Notes: generated by a model not told the origin, from the letters alone. Shown: positions 9,550 through 19,307, counted from the first letter of the stretch. The stretch: DNA of 64,000 nt from Streptococcus sp. LYSM12 (GCF_004569635.1 NZ_SPOZ01000007.1:1-64000), one strand, 5' to 3'. A program made the numbers and translations.

Positions 9550-10416
9550 TTAGTAAGATTTTACAACACCCAATAAGACGGCTCCAATCACAAAACAGGC
9601 AATCCCAATGGTTAACCAGCGTATCTCCTTATGCGTCTTAGTTTCACCTAAAAAGAGAATTCCCCCAATGATAGAGATGATAACACCAAGTTGTGAGAAA
9701 CTAAAGGCAATGGCAAGCCCTGCCTTAGCAGCTGCCAAGAGCATGAAGATATTTCCAATTCCCCACATAAGACCGACTAGAGCATTTCTGATGACTACAG
9801 CTTCAAACTGAATTTGGAATTTCATGAAAATAATCGCCCCTAAGACCATACCAACAGCCATAGGAAGAATGACCGCTAATGCATCAAAATGCATGATATT
9901 ATTGAATAAAATCGCATAGGATAGGTAACCTGCGGTCGAGTAAGCAAGGGCGCGAAAACCTTTTCCAAACTCATGGTTCTTATTGATATGAGCCTTCTCA
10001 GTATCCTGCCTACTAGTAAAGTAAAATCCTACTACAAGGAGTAACAAGGCCAAAATTCCGAGTAAAAATTGAGCTGGTTTCGTCCATTCTCCAAAGATGA
10101 TTGCACCAATCAAACTCCCAAGCACTAATTGAGCACCGCTTGATAAAGGATTGGCAACTGATACTCCCATGTATTGCATTGACCGGAACTGACCATATTG
10201 CCCCATAGACCAAAGCATGCCACCAATGATTCCAAAGACCCATAAAATGAGTGACATCTCTGGTCTAACAATCATCCAAATAATCAGCGCAAACAGGAGC
10301 GCTCCCAGTGTCATTCCAAATGTTTGTTGGTTGGGCTTACCACCAATTTTATTGCTGACAAAACCAATACTACCCCAAGCTACCATGGGGACGAGTGCAT
10401 ATATAATACCTTGCAT
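9550..10416 (-). CDS. GRP/GlcU-family sugar permease
   Basis: 288 residues with ten predicted hydrophobic helices and the two-fold drug/metabolite-transporter layout. The start (MQGIIYALVPMVAWGSIGF) and the motifs QFRSMQYMGVSVANPLSSGAQLVLG and FSFSQLGVIISIIGGILFLGETK match GlcU/RhaT-type glucose or ribose uptake proteins (proton-coupled, not phosphorylating). Substrate cannot be decided from sequence. GGAG precedes the ATG by 6-7 bases. Two large palindromes lie directly upstream, so it is probably repressor-controlled. Confidence 0.85.
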   Translation of the reverse strand: MQGIIYALVPMVAWGSIGFVSNKIGGKPNQQTFGMTLGALLFALIIWMIVRPEMSLILWVFGIIGGMLWSMGQYGQFRSMQYMGVSVANPLSSGAQLVLGSLIGAIIFGEWTKPAQFLLGILALLLLVVGFYFTSRQDTEKAHINKNHEFGKGFRALAYSTAGYLSYAILFNNIMHFDALAVILPMAVGMVLGAIIFMKFQIQFEAVVIRNALVGLMWGIGNIFMLLAAAKAGLAIAFSFSQLGVIISIIGGILFLGETKTHKEIRWLTIGIACFVIGAVLLGVVKSY

Positions 10417-10437
10417 CTCTTCTCCTTTACAAATATA

Positions 10438-10472
10438 TTTACAACTTGTAAAGTAAGTTTACAAGTTGTAAA
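10438..10472. promoter_or_regulatory. Double palindromic operator upstream of the sugar permease
   Basis: TTTACAACTTGTAAA (10438-10452) and TTTACAAGTTGTAAA (10458-10472) are 15-bp palindromes with a single central base. They are separated by 5 bp and are each other's reverse complement, so the whole 35 bp is itself palindromic. It lies 22-56 bases before the permease start and overlaps where the promoter should be. A further TTTACAA half-site lies at about 10427. The regulator is unknown. Confidence 0.75.
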
Positions 10473-10583
10473 GTGTTTTACTTACTAAAATCAATGTCTA
10501 ACTAGAACCGAAACCATAAATGGTTAAAACAAATCGATAACTGGTTCAAACTATAAAATCTAAAGAGGAACACATCAACCACA

Positions 10584-10619
10584 AATCCCTCACTAGGAGG
10601 ATATACCTAATGAGGGATT
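10584..10619. terminator. Hairpin downstream of guaB
   Basis: AATCCCTCA (10584-10592) pairs with TGAGGGATT (10611-10619), with inner partial pairing CTAGG/CCTAA. It lies about 75 bases past the guaB stop on the minus strand. No clear T-tract follows, so it could be a weak terminator or an mRNA 3' stabiliser. Confidence 0.45.
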
Positions 10620-10693
10620 GCTACTAGCTTTCATTATTTTGTGGATGAGAACACAGCCTCACAGTAGTTGGTTCCAAACTTGTTTATCATTTA

Positions 10694-12268
<1,575 letters not shown>

Positions 12269-12416
12269 ATATTATTCGCCTTAAATTATAATTTTTCTTC
12301 TAAATAGGATATTAGAGGAATGGTATTCTTTTAAAAACGAACCTTTTATATTTTATATGATTGTTTTGTTCAGAAAAAGAATAAAAATCTTCTTCTTGAT
12401 TTAAAGAACATCTGGG

Positions 12417-13442
12417 TTAATTAAAATAATTCAACCCCATGGCTGCTTTGACTTCTGACAGAGTTAGAGCAGCTACTTGACGAGCTTTTTCACTGCCTTT
12501 TTGCAACATGTTATAGACTTCGCCCATATCCTTAGCAAACTCCAAACGACGTTCCCGAATTGGACCCAATTCCCGTTCTAGAATGTCTAATAAATAGCGT
12601 TTTGTCTTGACATCTCCCAGACCACCACGCTGATAATGCTCTTTCATAGCTTCAATTTCAGCCCTATCTTCCTTGCGACCAAAAACATCTAAGTAATGGA
12701 AGACCATATTGCCCTCAATCTTACCTGGATCTTCGACCTTGATATGGTCCGGGTCTGTATACATACTCATGACTTTCTTCTTGAGTGTATCCATGTCATC
12801 TGCCAGATAAATTCCGTTATTGAGCGATTTAGACATCTTGGCATTACCATCTAGCCCAGGAAGCCGTCCAGCCCCCTCATGTGTAGGATAAATACCGTCT
12901 GGCTCTACTAGAACATCTGTTTGATAGGCATGATTAAAACTACGGACAATTTCACGTGTCTGCTCAATCATCGGTTTTTGATCAACCCCAACCGGTACAT
13001 AGTTTGCCTTAAAGGCTGTAATATCCGCCGCTTGTGCAATAGGATAGACTAAAAAACCAGTCGGAATACTTTCTCCAAAACCTTTTTGAGCAATCTCAGT
13101 CTTAACGGTCGGGTTACGTTCTAAACGTCCCAATGATACCAAATTCATATAGTACATGGACAACTCAGCCAATTCTGGAATTTGACTCTGAATGAAAATG
13201 GTGGATTTTTCAGGATCTAATCCTGTAGCCAGATAATCTAATGCCACATGACCGATTGATTCTACAATCTTTTGTGGCTCTTTGGCATGGTCTGTCAAGG
13301 CCTGTTGATCGGCTAAAAAGACAAACATATCGTACGTACCTTCGTTTTGCAAACGAACACGGTTCTGCAAGCTCCCGACATAATGCCCAATATGTAATTT
13401 TCCAGTCGGACGATCTCCTGTTAAAATAACTGGTTTTATCAT
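12417..13442 (-). CDS. trpS: Tryptophanyl-tRNA synthetase
   Basis: 341 residues, class Ic aminoacyl-tRNA synthetase. HIGH-type motif as KLHIGHYVG near residue 20 and KMSKS as [10 protein letters not shown] near residue 195; [12 protein letters not shown] is characteristic of bacterial TrpS. I chose the ATG at 13440-13442 (MIKPVILTG), with GGAG 6 bases upstream; a second ATG directly before it is possible. The long upstream extension runs through the T-box terminator and is not coding. Expression should respond to uncharged tRNA-Trp through the leader. Confidence 0.96.
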   Translation of the reverse strand: MIKPVILTGDRPTGKLHIGHYVGSLQNRVRLQNEGTYDMFVFLADQQALTDHAKEPQKIVESIGHVALDYLATGLDPEKSTIFIQSQIPELAELSMYYMNLVSLGRLERNPTVKTEIAQKGFGESIPTGFLVYPIAQAADITAFKANYVPVGVDQKPMIEQTREIVRSFNHAYQTDVLVEPDGIYPTHEGAGRLPGLDGNAKMSKSLNNGIYLADDMDTLKKKVMSMYTDPDHIKVEDPGKIEGNMVFHYLDVFGRKEDRAEIEAMKEHYQRGGLGDVKTKRYLLDILERELGPIRERRLEFAKDMGEVYNMLQKGSEKARQVAALTLSEVKAAMGLNYFN

Positions 13443-13445
13443 CAT

Positions 13446-13676
13446 ATTCTCCTTTTTCATAAATAAAGCCCACACATAGCAAAAAGCCATGCGAGGGCGT
13501 CAAAGACACGGTGCCACCTCACTTATGAGTCATCTCATCTCATTTGCATATAAGCCTAAAGCCGAATCTTTATGATTTCAGATTCCTAATCCATCAGCCC
13601 ATTCATCAACCGCTATTACCTGCTTTCACCCATCACAAGCTCTCTACAAATAGCCAATTCACTACTCTTCTGATTC
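13446..13676 (-). ncRNA. Tryptophan T-box leader of trpS
   Basis: Transcript-sense features: AGAGAGC stem I distal motif, then GATGAATGGGCTGATGG, in which TGG (complement of 13599-13601) follows GAA at the specifier position, matching Trp. The conserved T-box core GAGGTGGCACCGTG (complement of about 13506-13519) follows. Last comes an intrinsic terminator GCCCTCGCATGGC / GCTATGTGTGGGC with TTTATTT (complement of 13461-13498). The ribosome binding site follows directly. Uncharged tRNA-Trp should bind the core and disrupt the terminator. Confidence 0.92.
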
Positions 13677-13682
13677 TTTACA

Positions 13683-13711
13683 ATTATATACCCTAAAAAA
13701 TAGAAAGTCAA
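13683..13711 (-). promoter_or_regulatory. Sigma-A promoter of trpS
   Basis: On the minus strand TTGACT (complement of 13706-13711), 17-bp spacer, TATAAT (complement of 13683-13688). The mobile element begins 16 bp upstream of the -35 box. Confidence 0.88.
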
Positions 13712-13718
13712 GCTATTC

Positions 13719-13727
13719 AATAACTTG
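13719..13727. repeat. Target-site duplication, left copy
   Basis: AATAACTTG, identical to 58276-58284, and directly abutting the left inverted repeat of the 44.5-kb element. Confidence 0.92.
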
Positions 13728-13751
13728 GTATGTGGTAGAATTTTTTAGAAT
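13728..13751 (+). repeat. Terminal inverted repeat, left end
   Basis: Reads GTATGTGGTA at the tip and TTTTTAGAAT at the inner end. It is identical to the inverted right end at 20 of 24 positions. Weaker similarity continues inward on both sides (CTGTAT ... GGAGAAC at 13760-13777, mirrored near 58205-58235), possibly additional transposase binding sites. Confidence 0.9.
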
Positions 13752-13825
13752 GGGCAATTCTGTATGAAAAGGAGAACTTGTCCCCGAGTTGTAATCAAAA
13801 AACTGAACAATTTCTTGCTCAGCCC

Positions 13826-13854
13826 TTGACATAGATACGTTTATCCTGTATCAT
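13826..13854 (+). promoter_or_regulatory. Promoter of the left-end small RNA
   Basis: TTGACA (13826-13831), exactly 17-bp spacer, TATCAT (13849-13854). It faces into the element, and no open reading frame follows before the terminator. Confidence 0.75.
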
Positions 13855-13860
13855 GAATTA

Positions 13861-13930
13861 AAGACTGAGTAAGAAGAGCGGTTTCTTACTCGGTAAGGCG
13901 AAAGGTGTTGACGCACCCTTCGTCTTTTTT
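13861..13930 (+). ncRNA. Candidate small RNA at the left end of the element
   Basis: A near-consensus promoter is followed within 80 bases by two hairpins and a T-tract. Hairpin 1 is CTGAGTAAGAA / TTCTTACTCGG (13865-13893, 11 bp with one G-U). Hairpin 2 is a terminator, GGCGAAAGGTG / GCACCCTTCGTC type with TTTTTT (13897-13930). The predicted RNA is about 70 nt, is convergent with the transposase gene and has no coding potential. Function unknown; antisense control of transposition or replication is possible. Confidence 0.6.
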
Positions 13931-14002
13931 ATTCGATTAAGTTAATAAAATTATAACACACACCTACACACGGCGCAAGTATTTTCTGTCAAAAAGACAG
14001 CA

Positions 14003-14026
14003 CAAAAAGACCTTTTTCAAAAAGGT
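14003..14026 (-). terminator. Terminator after the transposase gene
   Basis: On the minus strand ACCTTTTTG / AAAAAGGT is followed by CTTTTT. It lies about 35 bases past the transposase stop. A second small hairpin CTGTC-AAAAA-GACAG (13986-14000) follows, so transcription leaving towards trpS is doubly guarded. Confidence 0.75.
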
Positions 14027-14059
14027 TATTGTTGTATAACTTTATATATATCTTTTTAT

Positions 14060-15388
14060 CTATAAATTGCGATGTTTGCCATATTTCAATCGACCAACGG
14101 ATGGAATATCGTAGCTCTTATCAATCCTGTTCTGATTTTTTTTGATTTTTGTAGCACTAAGGGACTCTAAATCAAGGTACTGTTGGTAATCCTCACGCCA
14201 AGAACCAAAGAAGAGCTCTCTTAACTGTCCTTCGTAAGCCAAGACAATCATTTGACTCATTGTCTCAGCCCCCCATATTGTCCAATACATACCCCGCTTC
14301 TTCATCCGATAGGTAATTTTTCTGTGCTGGCTTTCCATCACACCAATCCCTGCATGATGGAGGCCTCTCAATTCAGCTGGTTTAGTATATTGAAAATTAT
14401 TAAACAACTTTCTTTTAAAGGTTTCAAAGACTTCGAATTCCTCTTCCGTTAAAACCAATGCTTCTGTCGTATCTAAAACAGTTCGTAGCTTTCCTTTATC
14501 ATGTTGCTTAATGGCTTGAAAAGCACTATCCAGAAGCTCTTCTGAATAAAGTTTGAAAAAGGACTTTAACTTTTGATTGACATGATATTTGTCCCAAAAA
14601 TGCTCGTGCCGCTTCACTTTGAGCGCCTTAGCAATCTCTTTAAAAACATAAGGGGTATAGCCATGACCTCCATCTGAATTTGTAATAAGTAGAGTATACT
14701 CATCAATCTCAAAGTGATTGTAAAGATAGTCCAATACTTTTTCACGAATCAAGCGATTGTCAAGCGACACAAATTCTTTTTTATCCTGTAACTCAAAACG
14801 ATTGCTCCCTACTTTCTGACTACCTGTATGTACTACAAAATGAGATAAATCGACATTTTGATTATCTAGTTCTTCTCCTCGAGCTTTGACCATCACCCCA
14901 TCTCCTTCAATATAAATAACATCAACGTGCTTTTTATCAACAGGAATCTCTTCCTCAAAAAATCGATACTCTTCCCGGTCCTTGAGTAAATGATGACAAA
15001 GTTTAACCGCTTTAACGACGGTCGGTTTTGTAATCACAATATGATAAACCATCTGAATAGTCTTGACAACTTTATCATAAGGCATCATTGTAGAAAGACA
15101 GGCAATTTGATACATAAATTCCCAGGAGAACCGAACATTCTTTTTCAACCCTAATTTTTCGTCGACAGGTACAACCCACTGATTTCCCTTTTTCCATCGA
15201 CGACGGCGAAAAGTAAATTCTCCAAAGGTAAAAGCAACTGTGCGCTCCATAGAATGGATACAAGTGTAACCTCTAGCCTTCATAACTGAAACCATCTGAT
15301 CATCATATTTAGAGACAAACTCATAGAAATTTGTCGCATTTTGTGCAATTAGTTGTTCTTTTAAGTCTCGTTCATCAAAGATTGTCAT
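14060..15388 (-). CDS. ISLre2-family DDE transposase of the conjugative element
   Basis: About 442 residues, matching ISLre2 (UPF0236) transposases of the Mutator superfamily in length and motifs: N-terminal HSMERTVAFTFGEFTFRRRRW, first acidic residue in IYIEGDGVMV (about 160), second in LLITNSDGGHGY (about 238), and a candidate glutamate in GIGVMESQHRK (about 350). Assignment of the catalytic triad is inferred. It is the only recombinase in the element and lies at its left end, so it should act on the terminal repeats and make the 9-bp duplication. ATG at 15386-15388 with GGAG 7 bases upstream; a GTG directly before is less well spaced. The frame is intact. Confidence 0.88.
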   Translation of the reverse strand: MTIFDERDLKEQLIAQNATNFYEFVSKYDDQMVSVMKARGYTCIHSMERTVAFTFGEFTFRRRRWKKGNQWVVPVDEKLGLKKNVRFSWEFMYQIACLSTMMPYDKVVKTIQMVYHIVITKPTVVKAVKLCHHLLKDREEYRFFEEEIPVDKKHVDVIYIEGDGVMVKARGEELDNQNVDLSHFVVHTGSQKVGSNRFELQDKKEFVSLDNRLIREKVLDYLYNHFEIDEYTLLITNSDGGHGYTPYVFKEIAKALKVKRHEHFWDKYHVNQKLKSFFKLYSEELLDSAFQAIKQHDKGKLRTVLDTTEALVLTEEEFEVFETFKRKLFNNFQYTKPAELRGLHHAGIGVMESQHRKITYRMKKRGMYWTIWGAETMSQMIVLAYEGQLRELFFGSWREDYQQYLDLESLSATKIKKNQNRIDKSYDIPSVGRLKYGKHRNL

Positions 15389-15471
15389 CACATATCTCCT
15401 CTAAATTAGCTTAACGAGAACTATTTTAAAGATTTATTGACAGCTTTTCAAAATTTTTTTGATTTTGCACC

Positions 15472-15496
15472 AAAAAAGACCTTATCCTAAGGATAA
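15472..15496 (-). terminator. Terminator upstream of the transposase gene
   Basis: On the minus strand TTATCC-TTA-GGATAA is followed by GGTCTTTTTT, directly after the 15508 gene. It separates the par region from the transposase gene. Confidence 0.65.
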
Positions 15497-15507
15497 CGCC
15501 TCTAATG

Positions 15508-15831
15508 CTATTTGCTTTCCTGCCTCTTTCGCTCAATGGAAGTACGGACACTCTCCACAAAACCAAAACAAATAGGTAATGAAACAAGACACCCAAATCC
15601 CCAGACAATACTGTCTGCAATGAAAGAAAAGCCACCTGAGAAATGGACACCTATAGCAACCAGCAAAATAGGTAAGAATAATGCAGGGAAAAACTTTAAC
15701 GCTAATAATCCAAGAACAAGCAAGAAAAACATGCTTAATCCAATAGATTGGTAAAGAATATATAGTATTATTGCTGCAATCAACCACCAAAACGTCTGAA
15801 CCAATTTTTTAATGGAAACAAAAATAATCAT
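15508..15831 (-). CDS. Small membrane protein of unknown function
   Basis: 107 residues, mostly hydrophobic: about three to four transmembrane segments and a basic C-terminal tail (SVRTSIERKRQESK). No family is recognised. GGAG lies 5 bases before the ATG. It is the last gene after parA and the partition partner, about 35 bp downstream of the latter, and may share their transcript. Confidence 0.65.
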   Translation of the reverse strand: MIIFVSIKKLVQTFWWLIAAIILYILYQSIGLSMFFLLVLGLLALKFFPALFLPILLVAIGVHFSGGFSFIADSIVWGFGCLVSLPICFGFVESVRTSIERKRQESK

Positions 15832-15865
15832 CGTATCTCCTTTACTTTTCCCTCATAGTCTATCT

Positions 15866-16138
15866 TTATTTAGATTTTAATTTTCGCTGCATCTTCTCCC
15901 ATTCTTGAAGAATCAATCTCTCCAGATAATCTGATGCAGACTTTGCTCTATGATAGGCCACTAATTCTTCTAGTTTCTCATAGCGGACATCATAATGTAA
16001 CGAAAAGGGATAACGGCCCTTTTTATCGTAGCTATCAGGTGACTTTTGAGCCGCCTCTTTTCGTGGCTTTCTTGGACGTTGTTTAGGTGACTCCTTGTCA
16101 AAGGTTTCTTTTAGTTGGGCAAAGCGATTCTCTGTCAT
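15866..16138 (-). CDS. Putative partition partner protein (ParB-like, RHH-like C-terminus)
   Basis: 90 residues. The N-terminal half is basic, Pro/Lys-rich and probably disordered; the C-terminal half (FSLHYDVRYEKLEELVAYHRAKSASDYLERLI in segments) looks like a ribbon-helix-helix dimer. Its ATG overlaps the parA stop by one base (TAATG), the usual arrangement of a ParA with its centromere-binding partner. Function is inferred from position and fold impression. The repeated sites at 16993-17076 are candidate binding sites. Confidence 0.6.
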   Translation of the reverse strand: MTENRFAQLKETFDKESPKQRPRKPRKEAAQKSPDSYDKKGRYPFSLHYDVRYEKLEELVAYHRAKSASDYLERLILQEWEKMQRKLKSK

Positions 16139-16956
16139 TAGGCTGCCCCTCCTTCCAGTACTGTTAAGATATTTTGATAGACGTACTCTATATTATCATA
16201 AAACTTCTGATGATCTTGTTTTTGTTTGTCTGTCATATAGTCACGTTGCTCAAAAACACTTTGGTTAATCACCAAACTCTTAGCCACCAGTTCTTTCTTC
16301 TGAATAGAACCTAGGTAAGCATCATCTTCCTGAACAACATCCAAAAACTGCTTACAGGTTTCTGTCACGTTGTTACCGTAATACTCAATCTTATTGCCAA
16401 TAAGATAAGCTTCAGCTTTCACATAACTTTTCTTTGTGATGACCTCAACCGCTTCACTCTTAATATAGTCCACAAACTTTTTAAGAGCTAACCAGGCACG
16501 AAAGCCATTCGTTGAGGCGTCTGTAACGCCCAGCACAATATCTGAAACGGCAATAAAGTTAGCCGTTACTAAACTCTCGTCATTGTGCGTATCAATCAAG
16601 ATAATGTCGAACTGTTCGGCTAACTCTTCATAATGCTCACTGAACCACATAAAAAGCTGAAGATACTTATTATTTCGACTGGATAAATCGAGTTGCTCAT
16701 CAGTTAATCGCTCATCACCACGAATTAAACCAAGGTTATCGTTGATACGGCAGATTTCATACTCACCTGTTGTAAAAATATCATAGATAGTTTTATCACT
16801 CGTCACATCAAAAGAATGCGTTAAATTACATTCTCTAGCCCCATCAATCAACAAGACACGTTTCCCCATAACTCTGGACAACCAGTCTGCTTCATTGTAG
16901 GTTTGGCTACTTTTTCCGCCACCACCCTTATCCAAATTTGTTGTTTGAATCTTCAT
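16138..16956 (-). CDS. parA: ParA-family partition ATPase
   Basis: About 272 residues. The deviant Walker A motif KGGGGKSS near the N-terminus matches ParA/MinD (KGGxGKT/S). A Walker A' style VLLIDGARECNLTHSF and a Walker B ILIDTHND follow; the usual DxD in these positions is partly altered (DGARECN). It should segregate the circular, replicating form of the element. The ATG at 16954-16956 has GGAGG 5 bases upstream; the longer frame needs a TTG inside that ribosome binding site. Two GTTATATAAC sites precede it. Confidence 0.82.
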   Translation of the reverse strand: MKIQTTNLDKGGGGKSSQTYNEADWLSRVMGKRVLLIDGARECNLTHSFDVTSDKTIYDIFTTGEYEICRINDNLGLIRGDERLTDEQLDLSSRNNKYLQLFMWFSEHYEELAEQFDIILIDTHNDESLVTANFIAVSDIVLGVTDASTNGFRAWLALKKFVDYIKSEAVEVITKKSYVKAEAYLIGNKIEYYGNNVTETCKQFLDVVQEDDAYLGSIQKKELVAKSLVINQSVFEQRDYMTDKQKQDHQKFYDNIEYVYQNILTVLEGGAA

Positions 16957-16992
16957 AGGCTCCTCCCTCAACCATCATTTATTAGATAAATA

Positions 16993-17076
16993 GTTATATA
17001 ACTTTTTATATCTCTATTCTATCTTAAATAATAATGATTGTCAATAAAAAATACATAAATAGTTATATAACTTTTT
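16993..17076. repeat. Two iterons upstream of parA, candidate centromere
   Basis: GTTATATAACTTTTT occurs at 16993-17007 and again at 17062-17076, 69 bp apart, each preceded by AAATA. The core GTTATATAAC is a perfect palindrome. Similar copies lie at 25558-25571 and 39096-39110. Position before parA fits a parS-type site or an autoregulatory operator. Confidence 0.6.
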
Positions 17077-17096
17077 GTGTATCTGTTTCTTATTAA

Positions 17097-17681
17097 CTAT
17101 CCAAAAGTGCCACCGATATTACTTCCAACATAGCTTTTCAGCTGAATTTGATTAACCGTCGTATTGAAGTTTCCGATAAAATAACAATTATCCTCTCCGT
17201 CCTTCGTTAAAACAATCAGAAATTGGACAACATCATCATTATCTGACGTCGTCACCTCTAGTTTAGAAGATTGATAATGATACTGATTCACTAGAATGAC
17301 CATTGCTAATGTTTGAATCATCCCGTCTTGACTCATGGATAAGTGATTATCTAACGTCCCTTTGACCTCTGTCAGATGGTTAGCATGATGAATGGCCTTG
17401 ATGGCCTCCTCAAAGGCTTTGACCACTTGTTGTTTCTGCTCCTCACTGCTTTCTGTATAAGGATGTTCCAACTTCAATTTGGCCGTTCGATAGTTCTTCT
17501 CGTCAGCCGTCTCAGGCTCAGCTACTGAAGAAGATTTAGACTCTGAAGGTCTTGTGTGTTCTGTCTGAGCATTTTCAGAGTTGTTACTGGTGAAATTTCT
17601 GTAAACAGCTATTCCTGAAAAAAGAAGTAATAAGCCAACCACTATCACAAAGATCATATTTTCTTTCATCCATTCTTTCAT
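17097..17681 (-). CDS. Membrane-anchored conjugation protein, TcpC/VirB8-like
   Basis: 194 residues. One N-terminal transmembrane helix (about 9-27, IFVIVVGLLLLFSGIAVY), then a Ser/Glu-rich linker and an alpha/beta domain (VVKAFEEAIKAIHHAN ... VVQFLIVLTKDGEDNCYFIGNF) with the look of the NTF2-like domains in TcpC/VirB8 proteins of Gram-positive T4SS. The family link is by architecture only. It is the last gene of the operon that starts at the PrgI-like gene, 14 bp after the hydrolase. Confidence 0.55.
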   Translation of the reverse strand: MKEWMKENMIFVIVVGLLLLFSGIAVYRNFTSNNSENAQTEHTRPSESKSSSVAEPETADEKNYRTAKLKLEHPYTESSEEQKQQVVKAFEEAIKAIHHANHLTEVKGTLDNHLSMSQDGMIQTLAMVILVNQYHYQSSKLEVTTSDNDDVVQFLIVLTKDGEDNCYFIGNFNTTVNQIQLKSYVGSNIGGTFG

Positions 17682-17695
17682 TGATGTATTCCTTT

Positions 17696-19036
17696 TTATT
17701 TTCCGAGTTTAGGCTCTTTACCGTCTGGATAAGCAAAGGTCGTGATTTCTGCTTTTTGTTGTTCTGGTGTCCAAATACGGTAATTCCATGTATAAGATTT
17801 TTTGAAATAATCTGCACCTGATAACGGCGTATTTTGTTCCACAATGAGGATAGAGCCATTTTCAAAGACATGACAGACAATTCCTGTATGGCCATAGCCA
17901 CCGCCGCCATTCTGAGTCGAGAAGATAGCGCCTTTCTTAGGTGTCGTTTTAACACCATTCCCAAAGATATTAGCCCATGCAGCCGCTTGGTCTTTCCCAT
18001 TTCCACTAACAGATCCTGAATGCCCCCAGAGGTGATTTCCGAGACTAATGGTTAGGTTCACACATTGACCAGCTAGATAATCATTCCCTGGATGATACCA
18101 TCCAGAGGAACTGGCATAAGCCATACCAAGCGTTTTGGGATCAATAATGTATTGTTTCAAACTCTCTGGAAGATTATCTGGTCCGTAGCCCCAGGCAGTC
18201 GCATCAGATGGCACTTGACCTGTTCCATCAGTAGCACCATTTGAAGATGAATCACTACATTCTTTACTCTGATGACTGGTAAAGGTATCAGATGGACCAC
18301 TATCTCCAGGTGAAGCTGTTTCGGCCTGATAGGGCTTTTCTCCATGAACACTAATCGCTTCTTTATCCAGCCACTCATATTTCTTCCCAAGTGTCTGATA
18401 CATCGCCGTCAACTTCGCTTTATAATCACCAGCAGTTGCCCAGCCGCCATCCGCAATGGCTGAGAGGGTGGCTACGCCATCAGTATTATTGATAGCTTTA
18501 GTATAAAGGGTTTGGTGAGCCATAAACTCAGCCTTCCCCACAATCCCTGCATCATAGCTTGAGAACCAGGTATAGGCGCCACCTGTCCCATCGCCAACAT
18601 TGGCTCCTGGTTTGGTTCCTGATAAGTCAACACTTTCTTCCCCATAGGTCGCAATCGTGACAGGAAAGTTACTCTTGCTGGAGGTTTTAACCCCTCCCAT
18701 ATTATGGGCTTGCCAAAACGAGGTGCCATTAGGATTGGAGAAATTAAAACCATTTTCAATCATGGTCTGTGTTATGGAGACAGACGGTAAGAAGCCGCCT
18801 GCTTTCCAAGAGAGAATATAGGCTTCTTTGTGTTCCTTGACAAAGGAATCAATGGATCCATCATCTGAAGAAATAGAGGGATTTGTTGAAGTTGAGCTGG
18901 AGACCTCTGTCATACAATTCGTTTGTGAACTACGAACAGCTCCTAGAATACCCGCTAGAATGGTAACACCCACACTCATCAGAAAGACAACAGAGACGAG
19001 TGGCAGTATTATTTTCAAAAAAACAACTTTTTTCAC
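17696..19036 (-). CDS. VirB1-like bifunctional cell-wall hydrolase
   Basis: 446 residues. An N-terminal membrane anchor (about 8-33) is followed by a glucosaminidase domain (about 60-215: SVSITQTMIENG, AHNMGGVKTS, TWFSSYDAGI), a Ser/Gly linker, and a C-terminal CHAP amidase/endopeptidase domain with catalytic Cys in AGQCVNLT and His in GHTGIV. T4SS of Gram-positive bacteria use such two-domain hydrolases to open the wall for the channel. GTG start at 19034-19036 with GAGGG 5 bases upstream. Downstream of virB4 and the small membrane gene. Confidence 0.88.
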   Translation of the reverse strand: MKKVVFLKIILPLVSVVFLMSVGVTILAGILGAVRSSQTNCMTEVSSSTSTNPSISSDDGSIDSFVKEHKEAYILSWKAGGFLPSVSITQTMIENGFNFSNPNGTSFWQAHNMGGVKTSSKSNFPVTIATYGEESVDLSGTKPGANVGDGTGGAYTWFSSYDAGIVGKAEFMAHQTLYTKAINNTDGVATLSAIADGGWATAGDYKAKLTAMYQTLGKKYEWLDKEAISVHGEKPYQAETASPGDSGPSDTFTSHQSKECSDSSSNGATDGTGQVPSDATAWGYGPDNLPESLKQYIIDPKTLGMAYASSSGWYHPGNDYLAGQCVNLTISLGNHLWGHSGSVSGNGKDQAAAWANIFGNGVKTTPKKGAIFSTQNGGGGYGHTGIVCHVFENGSILIVEQNTPLSGADYFKKSYTWNYRIWTPEQQKAEITTFAYPDGKEPKLGK

Positions 19037-19049
19037 TTCAGCCCTCTTT

Positions 19050-19307
19050 CTACCATAAACCTAAAATCGTTCGGATAAGGGCATAGAAGATTAAGAAAAT
19101 AATAAAGCCAACCCCTACCTTCCTCAGACTTTCTAAAAACTCTTGATCACGTGCCTTTTGAGCAGCTAAACGCTTTGAATCAGATTCCCCTTCCGAAGCA
19201 AAATAATCCCGTTCTGCTTTCATCTTAGCCTTCGTGACCAACACATACTCATCAAACGCCTGTTTTTTACGGCCAAAATAACCGAGTTGCTTGTTCTTTT
19301 GTGACAT
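19050..19307 (-). CDS. Small conjugation membrane protein
   Basis: 85 residues. A charged N-terminal helix region (about 1-60, many Lys/Glu/Asp) is followed by one C-terminal transmembrane helix (VGVGFIIFLIFYALIRTILGL). No family is recognised. It lies between the VirB4-like ATPase gene and the hydrolase gene with gaps under 20 bp, so it is probably a minor channel component. Confidence 0.65.
   Translation of the reverse strand: MSQKNKQLGYFGRKKQAFDEYVLVTKAKMKAERDYFASEGESDSKRLAAQKARDQEFLESLRKVGVGFIIFLIFYALIRTILGLW

Noticed and set aside
10438..10472. CopY/BlaI-type TACA-nn-TGTA operators
   Set aside because: The inner spacing is three bases, not two, and no copper or beta-lactam genes are near.
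13443..13509. N-terminal extension of TrpS, and a second frame upstream, as coding
   Set aside because: They run through the T-box terminator and lack ribosome binding sites.
14001..15497. Similar GCAC(C)AAAAAAGACCTT sequences on both sides of the transposase gene as ends of a separate insertion sequence
   Set aside because: They are direct, not inverted, and each is the T-tract of a separate hairpin terminator. No flanking duplication is seen.
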